This document shows, in pieces, positions 38,011 to 46,749 of a stretch of 64,000 bases of DNA; position 1 is the stretch's first letter; each line of letters opens with the position of its first letter. Origin of the DNA: Flavobacteriaceae bacterium (lineage in GTDB: Bacteria; Bacteroidota; Bacteroidia; Flavobacteriales; Flavobacteriaceae); NCBI GenBank assembly GCA_947459635.1, contig CANHEA010000004.1, forward strand, positions 1-64,000, written 5' to 3'. The position numbers were made by a program, and so were the translations under genes. Below the pieces are notes generated by a model. That model ran no database searches, was not told the origin of the DNA, and saw only the letters and a list, made by a program, of their open reading frames with translations.

Positions 38011-40108
38011 TTCCAAGCTTCGTCTCATCCAACAACCGTTGCAAATGGGTTTTTTCGCGAATAGGCAATTTAGATCTGATTGCAATGAATAACTCTCTGT
38101 TTTTGGGCTCCTCTATTAATTTACGAATATTGTCCTTGCAAAATTTCACATATTGCCAACGATGATGCGCCGTGCCATAAGCCAAACTTCTAAACACATC
38201 TTCGGTGTGGATCTCTAATTGTAATAGTCTTTCGAGCGCTTCTTGCTGTACATTCGAATCGTAATTGGTACCCGTAAATTGTAGCAATTGCAAATAGGCT
38301 TCCATTTTTTTCTTGGTATCCGAATAGGTCAAAAAGGACAGATATAAATGCAGTATTTTTAAGTTCTGATTCTGGAAACCAATCCAATCTTTAGACGCTT
38401 CCATATAAAATTCTCGACGGTCTGTAAACTGTTTCCATAACTTAAATAAGGCCACTTCTTGCGTATCATAACTGGCATCATTCAATAGGGTTTCGTAGGC
38501 AACTCTAAAACTTTCTGGGATTTCTGAAACGGCGTTTGCGACCGCTTGTCGAACAGGTAATTCGTTGGTGCTCAGCGCCGCATTCAACAACCATTCTTTA
38601 TTTTCGAATGGCAAGGAAATCGACTGATAAACCAACAATTCTTTAATTTGATAATAAGCACTACTTTGCATAATGTTCAGAATTTTCTCGCGATCATTAA
38701 TCAAATCTAAAGGTTGTTCTTGAAGCGACAAATATTGCTTCATAAACGTATTCTTTAGCAGTAAATCTTGAACTTCCTGAGCCGGAAACTCCGTTCCTTC
38801 CAACCATTTCTTTCTAAAATTGACCGTATCAAAATCTGAAACCAAGTTAATTTCATTCAAAAAATCATTGGTCGTTACGTTTTGAAACGCATATTTCCTC
38901 AAATAATTCCTTACGGCCTTATTGAATTTCTCGGCACCAATGCTTTCTCGAAGTGCATGCAAGGCCCACGCTCCTTTTTGATAAAAAGACAAGGAACTCG
39001 CTTTTTCGTTCAAGATCGGAATTGTATCAGTTTTAGCGGCTTGCATCAATTGTCCAGACATCGTGTACAACTTCTCATAAAAATAATCGTCTCCAAAAAC
39101 CGCCCGTTCCGCCAAGAGCGCATAGTATGTAGCAAATCCTTCTTGCAACCAATGGTCTTTACCTGATTTGGCTGTTACTAAATCGCCAAACCATTGATGC
39201 GCCAATTCGTGAGCGCCTACATTTGCATAGTTTCTGTCATTGAAACCATTTTGATCTACCATAAAATCTCTCGAAAACAAGGTAGAAGTAGTGTTTTCCA
39301 TGCCAGCATAAAGAAAATCATGCACTGGAATTTGTCTGTATATTTTCCACGGATAAGGTACACCAATTTCCTTTTCTAAAAAGTCGAATATTTTTGCGCT
39401 ATTTCGATAAGTTGGCTCGACCAAAGTACTGTCGGTATCTTCAAAATAATCGACTAGAGGAACGCCAGACAGCGACCGCGACTCTTGTTTCTTAAAATGG
39501 CCTATAGCTAACATGACCAAGTAGCTACTCATTGGATTCGTCATTTGGTACGACCACTTTATATTATCGCCAACCGACGCTTTCTTCAGCAACGCTCCGT
39601 TTGAAATCACTTCAAAACTCTTTTGAAAAACAATCGTCAAACCAAAAACAACCTTCTCGTTGACATCGTCAAAACTGGGCAACCAATGACTGGTATATTT
39701 CCCTTGACCTTGCGTCCAAATTTGACCATTTACTTCCTCTGGCGTATCAATTTCCTTGGAAAAATCCCAATTGACAAAGTACATCGTCTGCGTGGGAAAA
39801 GCATCGTAGTTGAAAGTCAACGTGTTTTTGCCTTTTTTGTAACCTTCAAATAGCAACAATTGCTTCTTATTTTCCTTAAATTTTACTTCTTTCCCATTGA
39901 TTTTCATATTAGTAAAAACCATCTTTTGTGCGTCGATTCGAATGGTATCAATCAGCTGTTTGACTTCGAAAGTGTACGACACTTCACCCACAACGTTGCG
40001 CTTAATCGGATTAATTTCAATCGATGCATTCATTGTTTTAAAATCGACAGATTGCAATTGCTGTGAAAATGCTACCGCACTAAGTAAGAGTAAAAAATAA
40101 TATCGCAT
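38006..40108 (-). CDS. M1 family metallopeptidase
   Basis: GAMEN-like YAGMENTTSTLF, HELAHQWFGDLVT zinc site, WLQEGFATYY. Confidence 0.95.
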   Translation of the reverse strand: MRYYFLLLLSAVAFSQQLQSVDFKTMNASIEINPIKRNVVGEVSYTFEVKQLIDTIRIDAQKMVFTNMKINGKEVKFKENKKQLLLFEGYKKGKNTLTFNYDAFPTQTMYFVNWDFSKEIDTPEEVNGQIWTQGQGKYTSHWLPSFDDVNEKVVFGLTIVFQKSFEVISNGALLKKASVGDNIKWSYQMTNPMSSYLVMLAIGHFKKQESRSLSGVPLVDYFEDTDSTLVEPTYRNSAKIFDFLEKEIGVPYPWKIYRQIPVHDFLYAGMENTTSTLFSRDFMVDQNGFNDRNYANVGAHELAHQWFGDLVTAKSGKDHWLQEGFATYYALLAERAVFGDDYFYEKLYTMSGQLMQAAKTDTIPILNEKASSLSFYQKGAWALHALRESIGAEKFNKAVRNYLRKYAFQNVTTNDFLNEINLVSDFDTVNFRKKWLEGTEFPAQEVQDLLLKNTFMKQYLSLQEQPLDLINDREKILNIMQSSAYYQIKELLVYQSISLPFENKEWLLNAALSTNELPVRQAVANAVSEIPESFRVAYETLLNDASYDTQEVALFKLWKQFTDRREFYMEASKDWIGFQNQNLKILHLYLSFLTYSDTKKKMEAYLQLLQFTGTNYDSNVQQEALERLLQLEIHTEDVFRSLAYGTAHHRWQYVKFCKDNIRKLIEEPKNRELFIAIRSKLPIREKTHLQRLLDETKLGK

Positions 40109-40264
40109 GGTCTCGTTTTATTTCCGAATAATGGGCAAATATACTGCGAGAATTTGCAATTTTTTAGTTTTAAAACTTTCATATTTCACAGTTTTAAAAT
40201 TATAGCTTATATTCGCTTTTAATATTTTAAGCCATTCAAAAATCTATTAATTCCTTCCGCTGCA

Positions 40265-42367
40265 ATGTCGAATCTTCTTCAAACTCCCATCGAATATTTA
40301 AAAGGCGTCGGACCCAATCGTGGCGATCTGCTTCGCAAAGAGTTAGGCATTCGCTTTTATGAAGATTTAATACAACACTATCCAAATCGTTATATCGATC
40401 GAACGCGCTACTATAAAATTCGCGAATTACAAAACCAACCCGCAGAAGTTCAACTGATTGGAAAGATCATCAACATCAAAATGGTAGAACAAAAACGGGG
40501 CAAAAGATTGGTCGCCACGTTTGTAGATGAAACTGGGCAAATGGAATTGGTGTGGTTTCAAGGCCACAAATGGATCAAAGACAGTTTGCAACTCAATGTT
40601 CCTATTGTTATCTTTGGAAAATGTACTTCGTACAATCATGTGTTCACGATGTCACATCCGGAAATCGAACTATTTTCGGAGCACAACAAAGGGTTGCGCT
40701 CGGCTTTGCAACCAGTTTATCCGTCGACAGAAACACTCACCAATCGTGGCATTTCCAGTCGTGTCGTTTCCAAAATGATGCAACAATTATTTCTGGAAAC
40801 ACAAAATTTATTTTCGGAAACCTTACCAACCTACTTGATTTCAGATCTAAGATTGATGTCAAAAAAAGAAGCGTTATTCAACATTCATTTTCCCACAAGT
40901 AATGATGCTTTAGCGAGAGCACAATTTCGACTCAAATTCGAAGAATTGTTCTTTATTCAATTGCAATTAATTACGAAAAACCTCATTCGAAAACACAAAA
41001 TAAAAGGCCATGCTTTCTCTCAAGTGGGCGAATACTTTAACGAATTCTTCCAAAACCATTTGCCATTTGAATTGACCAATGCGCAAAAACGCGTCATCAA
41101 GGAAATCAGAAATGACATGGGAAATCCGGCACAAATGAATCGTTTGCTACAAGGCGATGTCGGTTCTGGAAAAACAATTGTGGCGTTTATGAGTATGCTT
41201 TTGGCACTCGACAACGGATTCCAAGCCTGTTTAATGGCACCCACTGAAATTCTGGCGAATCAACACTTTTTTGGATTAAACGAATTGGCTAAAGATTTAA
41301 ATATCAATATTAAAATACTTACTGGCTCGACGAAAACTTCCGAAAGAAAAATCATACATGACGCATTAGAAGACGGCAGTTTGCACATCATCATCGGAAC
41401 ACACGCGCTACTAGAAGACAAAGTACAATTTAAGAATCTGGGACTCGCGATTATCGACGAGCAACATCGTTTTGGCGTAGAACAACGTTCTAAATTGTGG
41501 CAAAAAAATACCATTCCACCCCACGTTTTAGTCATGACCGCGACTCCTATTCCGCGAACTTTAGCAATGAGTTTGTATGGCGACTTAGACATTTCGGTGA
41601 TTGATGAATTGCCACCGGGACGAAAACCAATTCAAACCGTGCATCGATTTGATTCCAATCGCCTCAAAGTGTGGAAATTTATTCGCGATGAAATTGCCAA
41701 AGGAAGGCAAATCTATATTGTTTATCCATTGATTCAAGAATCTGAAAAAATGGATTTCAAAGATTTGATGGACGGTTATGAAAGTATTTCTAGAGATTTT
41801 CCGTTGCCGCAATATGCAATTTCTATCCTTCACGGAAAAATGAAACCAGCCGACAAAGACACTGAAATGAAGCGATTCGCTGAAGGCAAAACCAACATTA
41901 TGGTCGCCACCACAGTCATAGAAGTGGGCGTTAATATCCCAAATGCAAGCGTGATGATTATAGAAAGTGCCGAACGTTTTGGTCTGTCCCAACTGCATCA
42001 ACTTCGTGGTCGCGTGGGTCGTGGCGCTGAACAAAGTTATTGTATCTTGATGACCTCGCACAAATTGTCTTCCGATAGCAAAACCCGAATGGACACGATG
42101 TGTCAGACGAACGACGGATTCGAAATTGCCGAAGTCGATCTGAAATTGCGCGGTCCTGGAGACTTGATGGGCAAACAGCAAAGCGGCGTTTTGCAACTTC
42201 AAATTGCGGATATCGTGCGCGACAAGGAGATTTTACTTGTAGCACGACACGAAGCAATGAAACTTTTAAAAGCAGATGCACCTATGGAAAAGCCAGAACA
42301 TGCTGCTTTACGAACAGCTTTTATCGCGCTTTCGAAGAAAAAAAATATTTGGAATTACATTAGTTAA
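40265..42367 (+). CDS. recG: ATP-dependent DNA helicase RecG
   Basis: RLLQGDVGSGKTIVAFMS, AIIDEQHRFGVEQR, MTATPIPRTLAMSLYGDLDISVIDELPPGRKPI, QLRGRVGRG. Confidence 0.98.
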   Translation: MSNLLQTPIEYLKGVGPNRGDLLRKELGIRFYEDLIQHYPNRYIDRTRYYKIRELQNQPAEVQLIGKIINIKMVEQKRGKRLVATFVDETGQMELVWFQGHKWIKDSLQLNVPIVIFGKCTSYNHVFTMSHPEIELFSEHNKGLRSALQPVYPSTETLTNRGISSRVVSKMMQQLFLETQNLFSETLPTYLISDLRLMSKKEALFNIHFPTSNDALARAQFRLKFEELFFIQLQLITKNLIRKHKIKGHAFSQVGEYFNEFFQNHLPFELTNAQKRVIKEIRNDMGNPAQMNRLLQGDVGSGKTIVAFMSMLLALDNGFQACLMAPTEILANQHFFGLNELAKDLNINIKILTGSTKTSERKIIHDALEDGSLHIIIGTHALLEDKVQFKNLGLAIIDEQHRFGVEQRSKLWQKNTIPPHVLVMTATPIPRTLAMSLYGDLDISVIDELPPGRKPIQTVHRFDSNRLKVWKFIRDEIAKGRQIYIVYPLIQESEKMDFKDLMDGYESISRDFPLPQYAISILHGKMKPADKDTEMKRFAEGKTNIMVATTVIEVGVNIPNASVMIIESAERFGLSQLHQLRGRVGRGAEQSYCILMTSHKLSSDSKTRMDTMCQTNDGFEIAEVDLKLRGPGDLMGKQQSGVLQLQIADIVRDKEILLVARHEAMKLLKADAPMEKPEHAALRTAFIALSKKKNIWNYIS

Positions 42368-42398
42368 AGCTTTAATTTGAAAATAAATAGAACTAGCG

Positions 42399-43265
42399 AT
42401 GATATCCTATAACACCAAAGATTGGTTTACTTTCATTTTCAAATTTCATAAGGCCGATACGTTTCGAACTTTGTTTCCGATTATGATCGCTATTGCTCTT
42501 TACGCGGGAATTGTGGGCTACATGGAAGTTGAATATTGGAAACTAGCCGATACCAGTTATATTAAAAATATCACCATCATGCATGGAATGCTGGGGTTCG
42601 TCATATCGTTATTGTTAGTTTTTAGAACCAATACGGCCTACGATCGTTGGTGGGAAGGGAGAAAAATGTGGGGCGCGTTAGTGAATAATAGCAGGAATTT
42701 TGCGTTGAAACTCGCTGTGATTTTGAAAGACGAAAAAGACAGTCAATATTTCAAAAAGTTAATTCCTACGTATGCCGCAGTGTTGCACCAGCATTTGAGC
42801 AACGATGAAACAAGCCAACAATTGTTTGATGATGTTGATTTGGAAATTGACCATCATTTGCATAAACCTAATCAAGTGGCAAAAAAGATGTTTCAAAAAT
42901 TGAATGATTTGTATGACGAGCAAAAAATATCTGGCGATCAATTGATTATTTTGAATGCCGAAATACAATCATTTACGGATATTTGTGGCGCGTGCGAGCG
43001 TATCAAGAATACGCCTATTCCCTATTCTTACAGCGCATTTATTAAGAAGTTTATTTTCTTTTACGTGATGACTTTGCCTTTTGGCTATTCGTTTAGTTTG
43101 GGCTATTATACCGCACCTGTCGTCGTTTTTATCTTTTATGTTTTGGCGAGTTTGGAATTGATTGCTGAAGAAATTGAAGATCCTTTTGGTGGCGATGCCA
43201 ATGATTTGCCGACACAGAAAATCGCGGAAAATATCAAAAAACATGTGGGTGAACTGATGCCCTAG
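42399..43265 (+). CDS. Bestrophin/UPF0187-family membrane protein
   Basis: LLVFRTNTAYDRWWEGRKMWGALVNNSRNFA, RIKNTPIPYSYSAFIKKF, EIEDPFGGDANDLP. Confidence 0.93.
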   Translation: MISYNTKDWFTFIFKFHKADTFRTLFPIMIAIALYAGIVGYMEVEYWKLADTSYIKNITIMHGMLGFVISLLLVFRTNTAYDRWWEGRKMWGALVNNSRNFALKLAVILKDEKDSQYFKKLIPTYAAVLHQHLSNDETSQQLFDDVDLEIDHHLHKPNQVAKKMFQKLNDLYDEQKISGDQLIILNAEIQSFTDICGACERIKNTPIPYSYSAFIKKFIFFYVMTLPFGYSFSLGYYTAPVVVFIFYVLASLELIAEEIEDPFGGDANDLPTQKIAENIKKHVGELMP

Positions 43266-43345
43266 CCCTGATAGTAGCGGTATCCTTTTGCGACGGTTTT
43301 CCGCGCAAAAGATTTAGCGGATAGCAGGTTCCCGGCTTCTAAAAA
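43260..43345 (+). repeat. Variable-stem intergenic element, copy 3
   Basis: cCCTAGCCCTGATAGTAGCGGTATCCTTTTGCGacggttttccgCGCAAAAGATTTAGCGGATAGCAGGTTCCCGGCTTCTAA; overlaps bestrophin stop codon. Confidence 0.9.
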
Positions 43346-43418
43346 AAAGCATTCCGTTACTTGTTTCTTTTACGAAAGTTTTACTATATTTAGACTTTAC
43401 TTCTGATATCTTTTTACT

Positions 43419-44342
43419 ATGAACCACCAGCGCGCTTTTATCAATCCACCGCATTTGTCTAAGGAAAAATCTCTTAAGACGTTGGTTGAAAATCGCACGG
43501 TCTATTCCTTAAATCATTGCGAATTGAATTTGTTCGAAACGTACGAAGCTTCGGCGCTAGTTCCATTAAAATTTAATGATTTGGTGGTGACCAGTATGTT
43601 GCGAGGTAAGAAAGTGATGCATCTTTTTGACGATCCTGAATTTGATTATTTGCCAGGAGAAACGGTAGTGATTCCGTCGAATGTAGAGATGAAAATTGAT
43701 TTTCCAGAAGCAACCAAGAACAATCCGACACAATGTTTGGCATTGGCGATTGATCAAGCGAAAATTACAGACACACTGCATTTTCTCAATGAGCGTTATC
43801 CAAAAGAAGGCAACAATCATTTTTGGCAATTGAATTATCAGAATTACTTTTTTTATAATAATGTCGAATTGGCGGCCACCATCAACAAACTCATCAAGGA
43901 ATGCATGAGCACTTCGATTACTAAAGATGCTTTAGCAGATTTGACCTTGCAGGAATTATTGATTCGGATTATCCAAACACAAACGGCCAAAGCCATTGAT
44001 GATGGATTAATGTTGGATCAAAAAAATCCGATGTCGCAGGTGGTGGAATTTATTAGAATGAATTTGAAGGAGAACATCAGCATGAAAAATCTGAGTGAAA
44101 AAGCCTGTATGAGTACCACTTCATTCTATCGTTTTTTCAAGCGGGAATTGGGTATGAGTCCATTGGAGTTTGTACTTCACGAAAAAATGAAATGCGCCAA
44201 GCAACTTTTAAAAAACCCATCGATTCAAATCAACGAAGTCTGTTATATGTCGGGGTTTGAAGATTGCAATTACTTCATTCGACTCTTTAAAAAGCACGAA
44301 GGCATTACACCGAAACAGTATCAATTGTTGTATGTGAATTAA
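43419..44342 (+). CDS. AraC family transcriptional regulator
   Basis: C-terminal HTH: NLSEKACMSTTSFYRFFKRELGMSPLEFVLHEKM...EVCYMSGFEDCNYFIRLFKKHEGITPKQY. Confidence 0.93.
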   Translation: MNHQRAFINPPHLSKEKSLKTLVENRTVYSLNHCELNLFETYEASALVPLKFNDLVVTSMLRGKKVMHLFDDPEFDYLPGETVVIPSNVEMKIDFPEATKNNPTQCLALAIDQAKITDTLHFLNERYPKEGNNHFWQLNYQNYFFYNNVELAATINKLIKECMSTSITKDALADLTLQELLIRIIQTQTAKAIDDGLMLDQKNPMSQVVEFIRMNLKENISMKNLSEKACMSTTSFYRFFKRELGMSPLEFVLHEKMKCAKQLLKNPSIQINEVCYMSGFEDCNYFIRLFKKHEGITPKQYQLLYVN

Positions 44343-44713
44343 TCTTCGAGAAAATGCAACGGTGATAAATCTTGTAATTCTTCTGTTGTAAACATTCTCG
44401 ATTGTGTGAGAAACCGCAAACCCATTGGAATTTCTAAAGAAAAACTTGAGCCTCGACCTTCGACTACATGAATGGTTAAATGGGTAAATTTCCAATATTC
44501 GAATTGGTCTTTACTCATCCAGAACTCGCAATCATCTATGATTCCAAGGCAGACGTCACTTTGTCCGATTTTGAAATCACCTTTTTCGAAGCACATAGGT
44601 TGGGAACCATCGCAGCAGCCGCCACTTTGGTGAAACATTAAGTCACCGTATTTGGCTTTTAGTTTTGCAATTAATTCGCTGGCTTCGGGTGTTACGGATA
44701 CTCTTGGTGTCAT
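44339..44713 (-). CDS. DUF779 domain-containing protein
   Basis: MFHQSGGCCDGSQPMCF...GIIDDCEFWMSKDQFEYWKFTHLTIHVVEGRGSSFSLE. Confidence 0.88.
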   Translation of the reverse strand: MTPRVSVTPEASELIAKLKAKYGDLMFHQSGGCCDGSQPMCFEKGDFKIGQSDVCLGIIDDCEFWMSKDQFEYWKFTHLTIHVVEGRGSSFSLEIPMGLRFLTQSRMFTTEELQDLSPLHFLED

Positions 44714-44747
44714 GCCGTCATTTTAAGATTGTGTTGCTAAAAAAAAA

Positions 44748-44854
44748 TTAACCGCAAGGAGCGCAAAGTTTTTTGCTAAGTTCGCTATAAAAATTTTAGA
44801 TTAATGAAGTAACCTTGCGATCCTTGCGAAAAACTTTGCGCACCTTGCGGTTAG
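44748..44854. repeat. Inverted AACCGCAAGGNGCGCAAAG repeat hairpin
   Basis: Left 44748-44776 ttaaccgcaaggagcgcaaagttttttgc; right 44826-44854 gcgaaaaactttgcgcaccttgcggttag; about 26/29 complementary. Confidence 0.9.
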
Positions 44855-44879
44855 AAAAAAACCAACAATTCACTACTTT

Positions 44880-46385
44880 CTAAAAGAAACCTAACTTGTT
44901 TTTATCATACGAAATCAACATGTTTTTCACTTGTCGGTAATGGTCGAGCATCATTTTGTGATTTTCTCTACCGAAACCTGATTTTTTATAACCCCCAAAC
45001 GGTGCATGTGCTGGATATGCATGGTAACTATTAACCCAAACACGGCCCGCTTGAATAGCTCTTGGCACTTGATATATTTCGTGTGCATCGCGCGTCCAAA
45101 CGCCTGAACCCAATCCGTATAAAGTGTCGTTGGCGATTTCTATGGCTTCTTCGACCGTTTTGAATGTTGTCACGCACAATACCGGTCCAAAAATTTCCTC
45201 TTGAAACACACGCATTTTGTTATTGCCTTTGAAAATTGTAGGTTGAATGTAATAACCGCCCGCCAATTCACCATCAAGATGATTGATTTCGCCACCGACT
45301 AAAACTTCAGCGCCTTCTTCTTTTCCTATTTTCAAGTACGATTGAATTTTTTCATACTGATCGTTGGATGCTTGTGCGCCCATCATCACGGTTCCGTCTA
45401 ACGGATGTCCGATTTTGATGGCTTTGACACGTTCGATAATTCTTGGCATCAACTTGTCATAGATATCTTCTTGAATTAACAAACGAGATGGACAAGTACA
45501 GATTTCACCTTGATTTAGGGCAAACATTACTGCACCTTCAATCGCTTTGTCAAAGAATGCATCATCAGCATCAGCAACGGATGAGAAGAAAATATTGGGT
45601 GATTTTCCACCTAATTCCATAGTTACGGGAACTAAATTTTCAGAAGCGTATTGCATGATTAAACGTCCAGTTGTAGTTTCTCCAGTAAAGGAAACTTTTG
45701 CTACTCTGTCTGATTGCGCTAATGGTTTTCCAGCTTCTAGTCCAAAACCTGTAACGATGTTTAGAACTCCTGGTGGGAGAATATCTTGGATTAATTCCAT
45801 CAACACCATAATAGAAGTTGGGGTTTGTTCTGCTGGTTTTACGACACAACAGTTTCCGGCAGCTAAAGCTGGAGCGATTTTCCATGTCGCCATAAGCAGT
45901 GGGAAATTCCACGGAATGATTTGTCCAACTACACCTAGTGGTTCGCTCAAACATATGCTAACCGTGTTTTCGTCATGTTCAGAAATGCTGCCTTCTTCGG
46001 CGCGAATTACACCAGCGAAATACCGGAAATGATCGATAACTAGAGGTAAATCAGCGGCGCGGGTTTCACGAATGGCTTTCCCGTTGTCGATGGTTTCTAC
46101 GATAGCGAGGTATTCGAGGTTTTCTTCGATGACGTTTGCAATTTTATTTAATAGATTGCTGCGGTGTGCTGCCGAAGATTTTCCCCACGTTTTGAATGCT
46201 TCGTGAGCTGCATCTAGTGCTAAATTGACATCGGCTTTGGTCGATCGAGCCGCTTTGGTAAATACTTTTCCGTCGATTGGAGAAATGTTTTCGAAATATT
46301 CTCCTCCGACTGGCGGTACAAATTTTCCGCCGATAAAATTGTCATACTGTGCCTTGAATTCAGGTCTTTGAACTATGTTACTCAT
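44880..46385 (-). CDS. Aldehyde dehydrogenase family protein
   Basis: [58 protein letters not shown]; start chosen at [10 protein letters not shown] within ORF 44880..46454. Confidence 0.95.
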   Translation of the reverse strand: MSNIVQRPEFKAQYDNFIGGKFVPPVGGEYFENISPIDGKVFTKAARSTKADVNLALDAAHEAFKTWGKSSAAHRSNLLNKIANVIEENLEYLAIVETIDNGKAIRETRAADLPLVIDHFRYFAGVIRAEEGSISEHDENTVSICLSEPLGVVGQIIPWNFPLLMATWKIAPALAAGNCCVVKPAEQTPTSIMVLMELIQDILPPGVLNIVTGFGLEAGKPLAQSDRVAKVSFTGETTTGRLIMQYASENLVPVTMELGGKSPNIFFSSVADADDAFFDKAIEGAVMFALNQGEICTCPSRLLIQEDIYDKLMPRIIERVKAIKIGHPLDGTVMMGAQASNDQYEKIQSYLKIGKEEGAEVLVGGEINHLDGELAGGYYIQPTIFKGNNKMRVFQEEIFGPVLCVTTFKTVEEAIEIANDTLYGLGSGVWTRDAHEIYQVPRAIQAGRVWVNSYHAYPAHAPFGGYKKSGFGRENHKMMLDHYRQVKNMLISYDKNKLGFF

Positions 46386-46577
46386 CTTTTTATGGTTTTT
46401 GGTTCGCTCAAATGTACTTTCATGGTTGACATTTGAATAGCACAATTCGGTCAACTGATAGCACTAAATTTCCATATTCCTTTTTTAACGTATTTTTTTT
46501 AAGGGATTCTGATTTAATGGGCTTCAAGTTATAGAATTCTCAATTTGTTTTCTTGTGAATCGCATTTGAATACCACT

Positions 46578-46664
46578 GCCCTAGCCCTGATAGTAGCGGT
46601 ATCCTTTTGCGCCGGTTTTCGGCGTGAAAGATTTAGCGGATAGCAGGTTCCCGGCTCCTAAAAA
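46578..46664 (+). repeat. Variable-stem intergenic element, copy 4
   Basis: CCCTAGCCCTGATAGTAGCGGTATCCTTTTGCGCCGgttttCGGCGTGAAAGATTTAGCGGATAGCAGGTTCCCGGCTCCTAA. Confidence 0.9.
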
Positions 46665-46714
46665 AATTGCTTCAAAAAGTTGCCATTTTCTTTCGAACTC
46701 CAAACTGCAATGCT

Positions 46715-46722
46715 TATATTTG
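46715..46722 (+). promoter_or_regulatory. Candidate -7 box upstream of pheT
   Basis: TATATTTG, 28 nt before the pheT ATG. Confidence 0.4.
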
Positions 46723-46749
46723 CGACCTTAAAATTTGTATTTAAAACCC

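Noticed and set aside
41585-42202. 205-aa antisense ORF
   Set aside because: Lies inside recG on the opposite strand, with no recognisable domain; shadow ORF.
45547-46032. 161-aa antisense ORF
   Set aside because: Fully antisense to the aldehyde dehydrogenase gene; low-complexity shadow translation.
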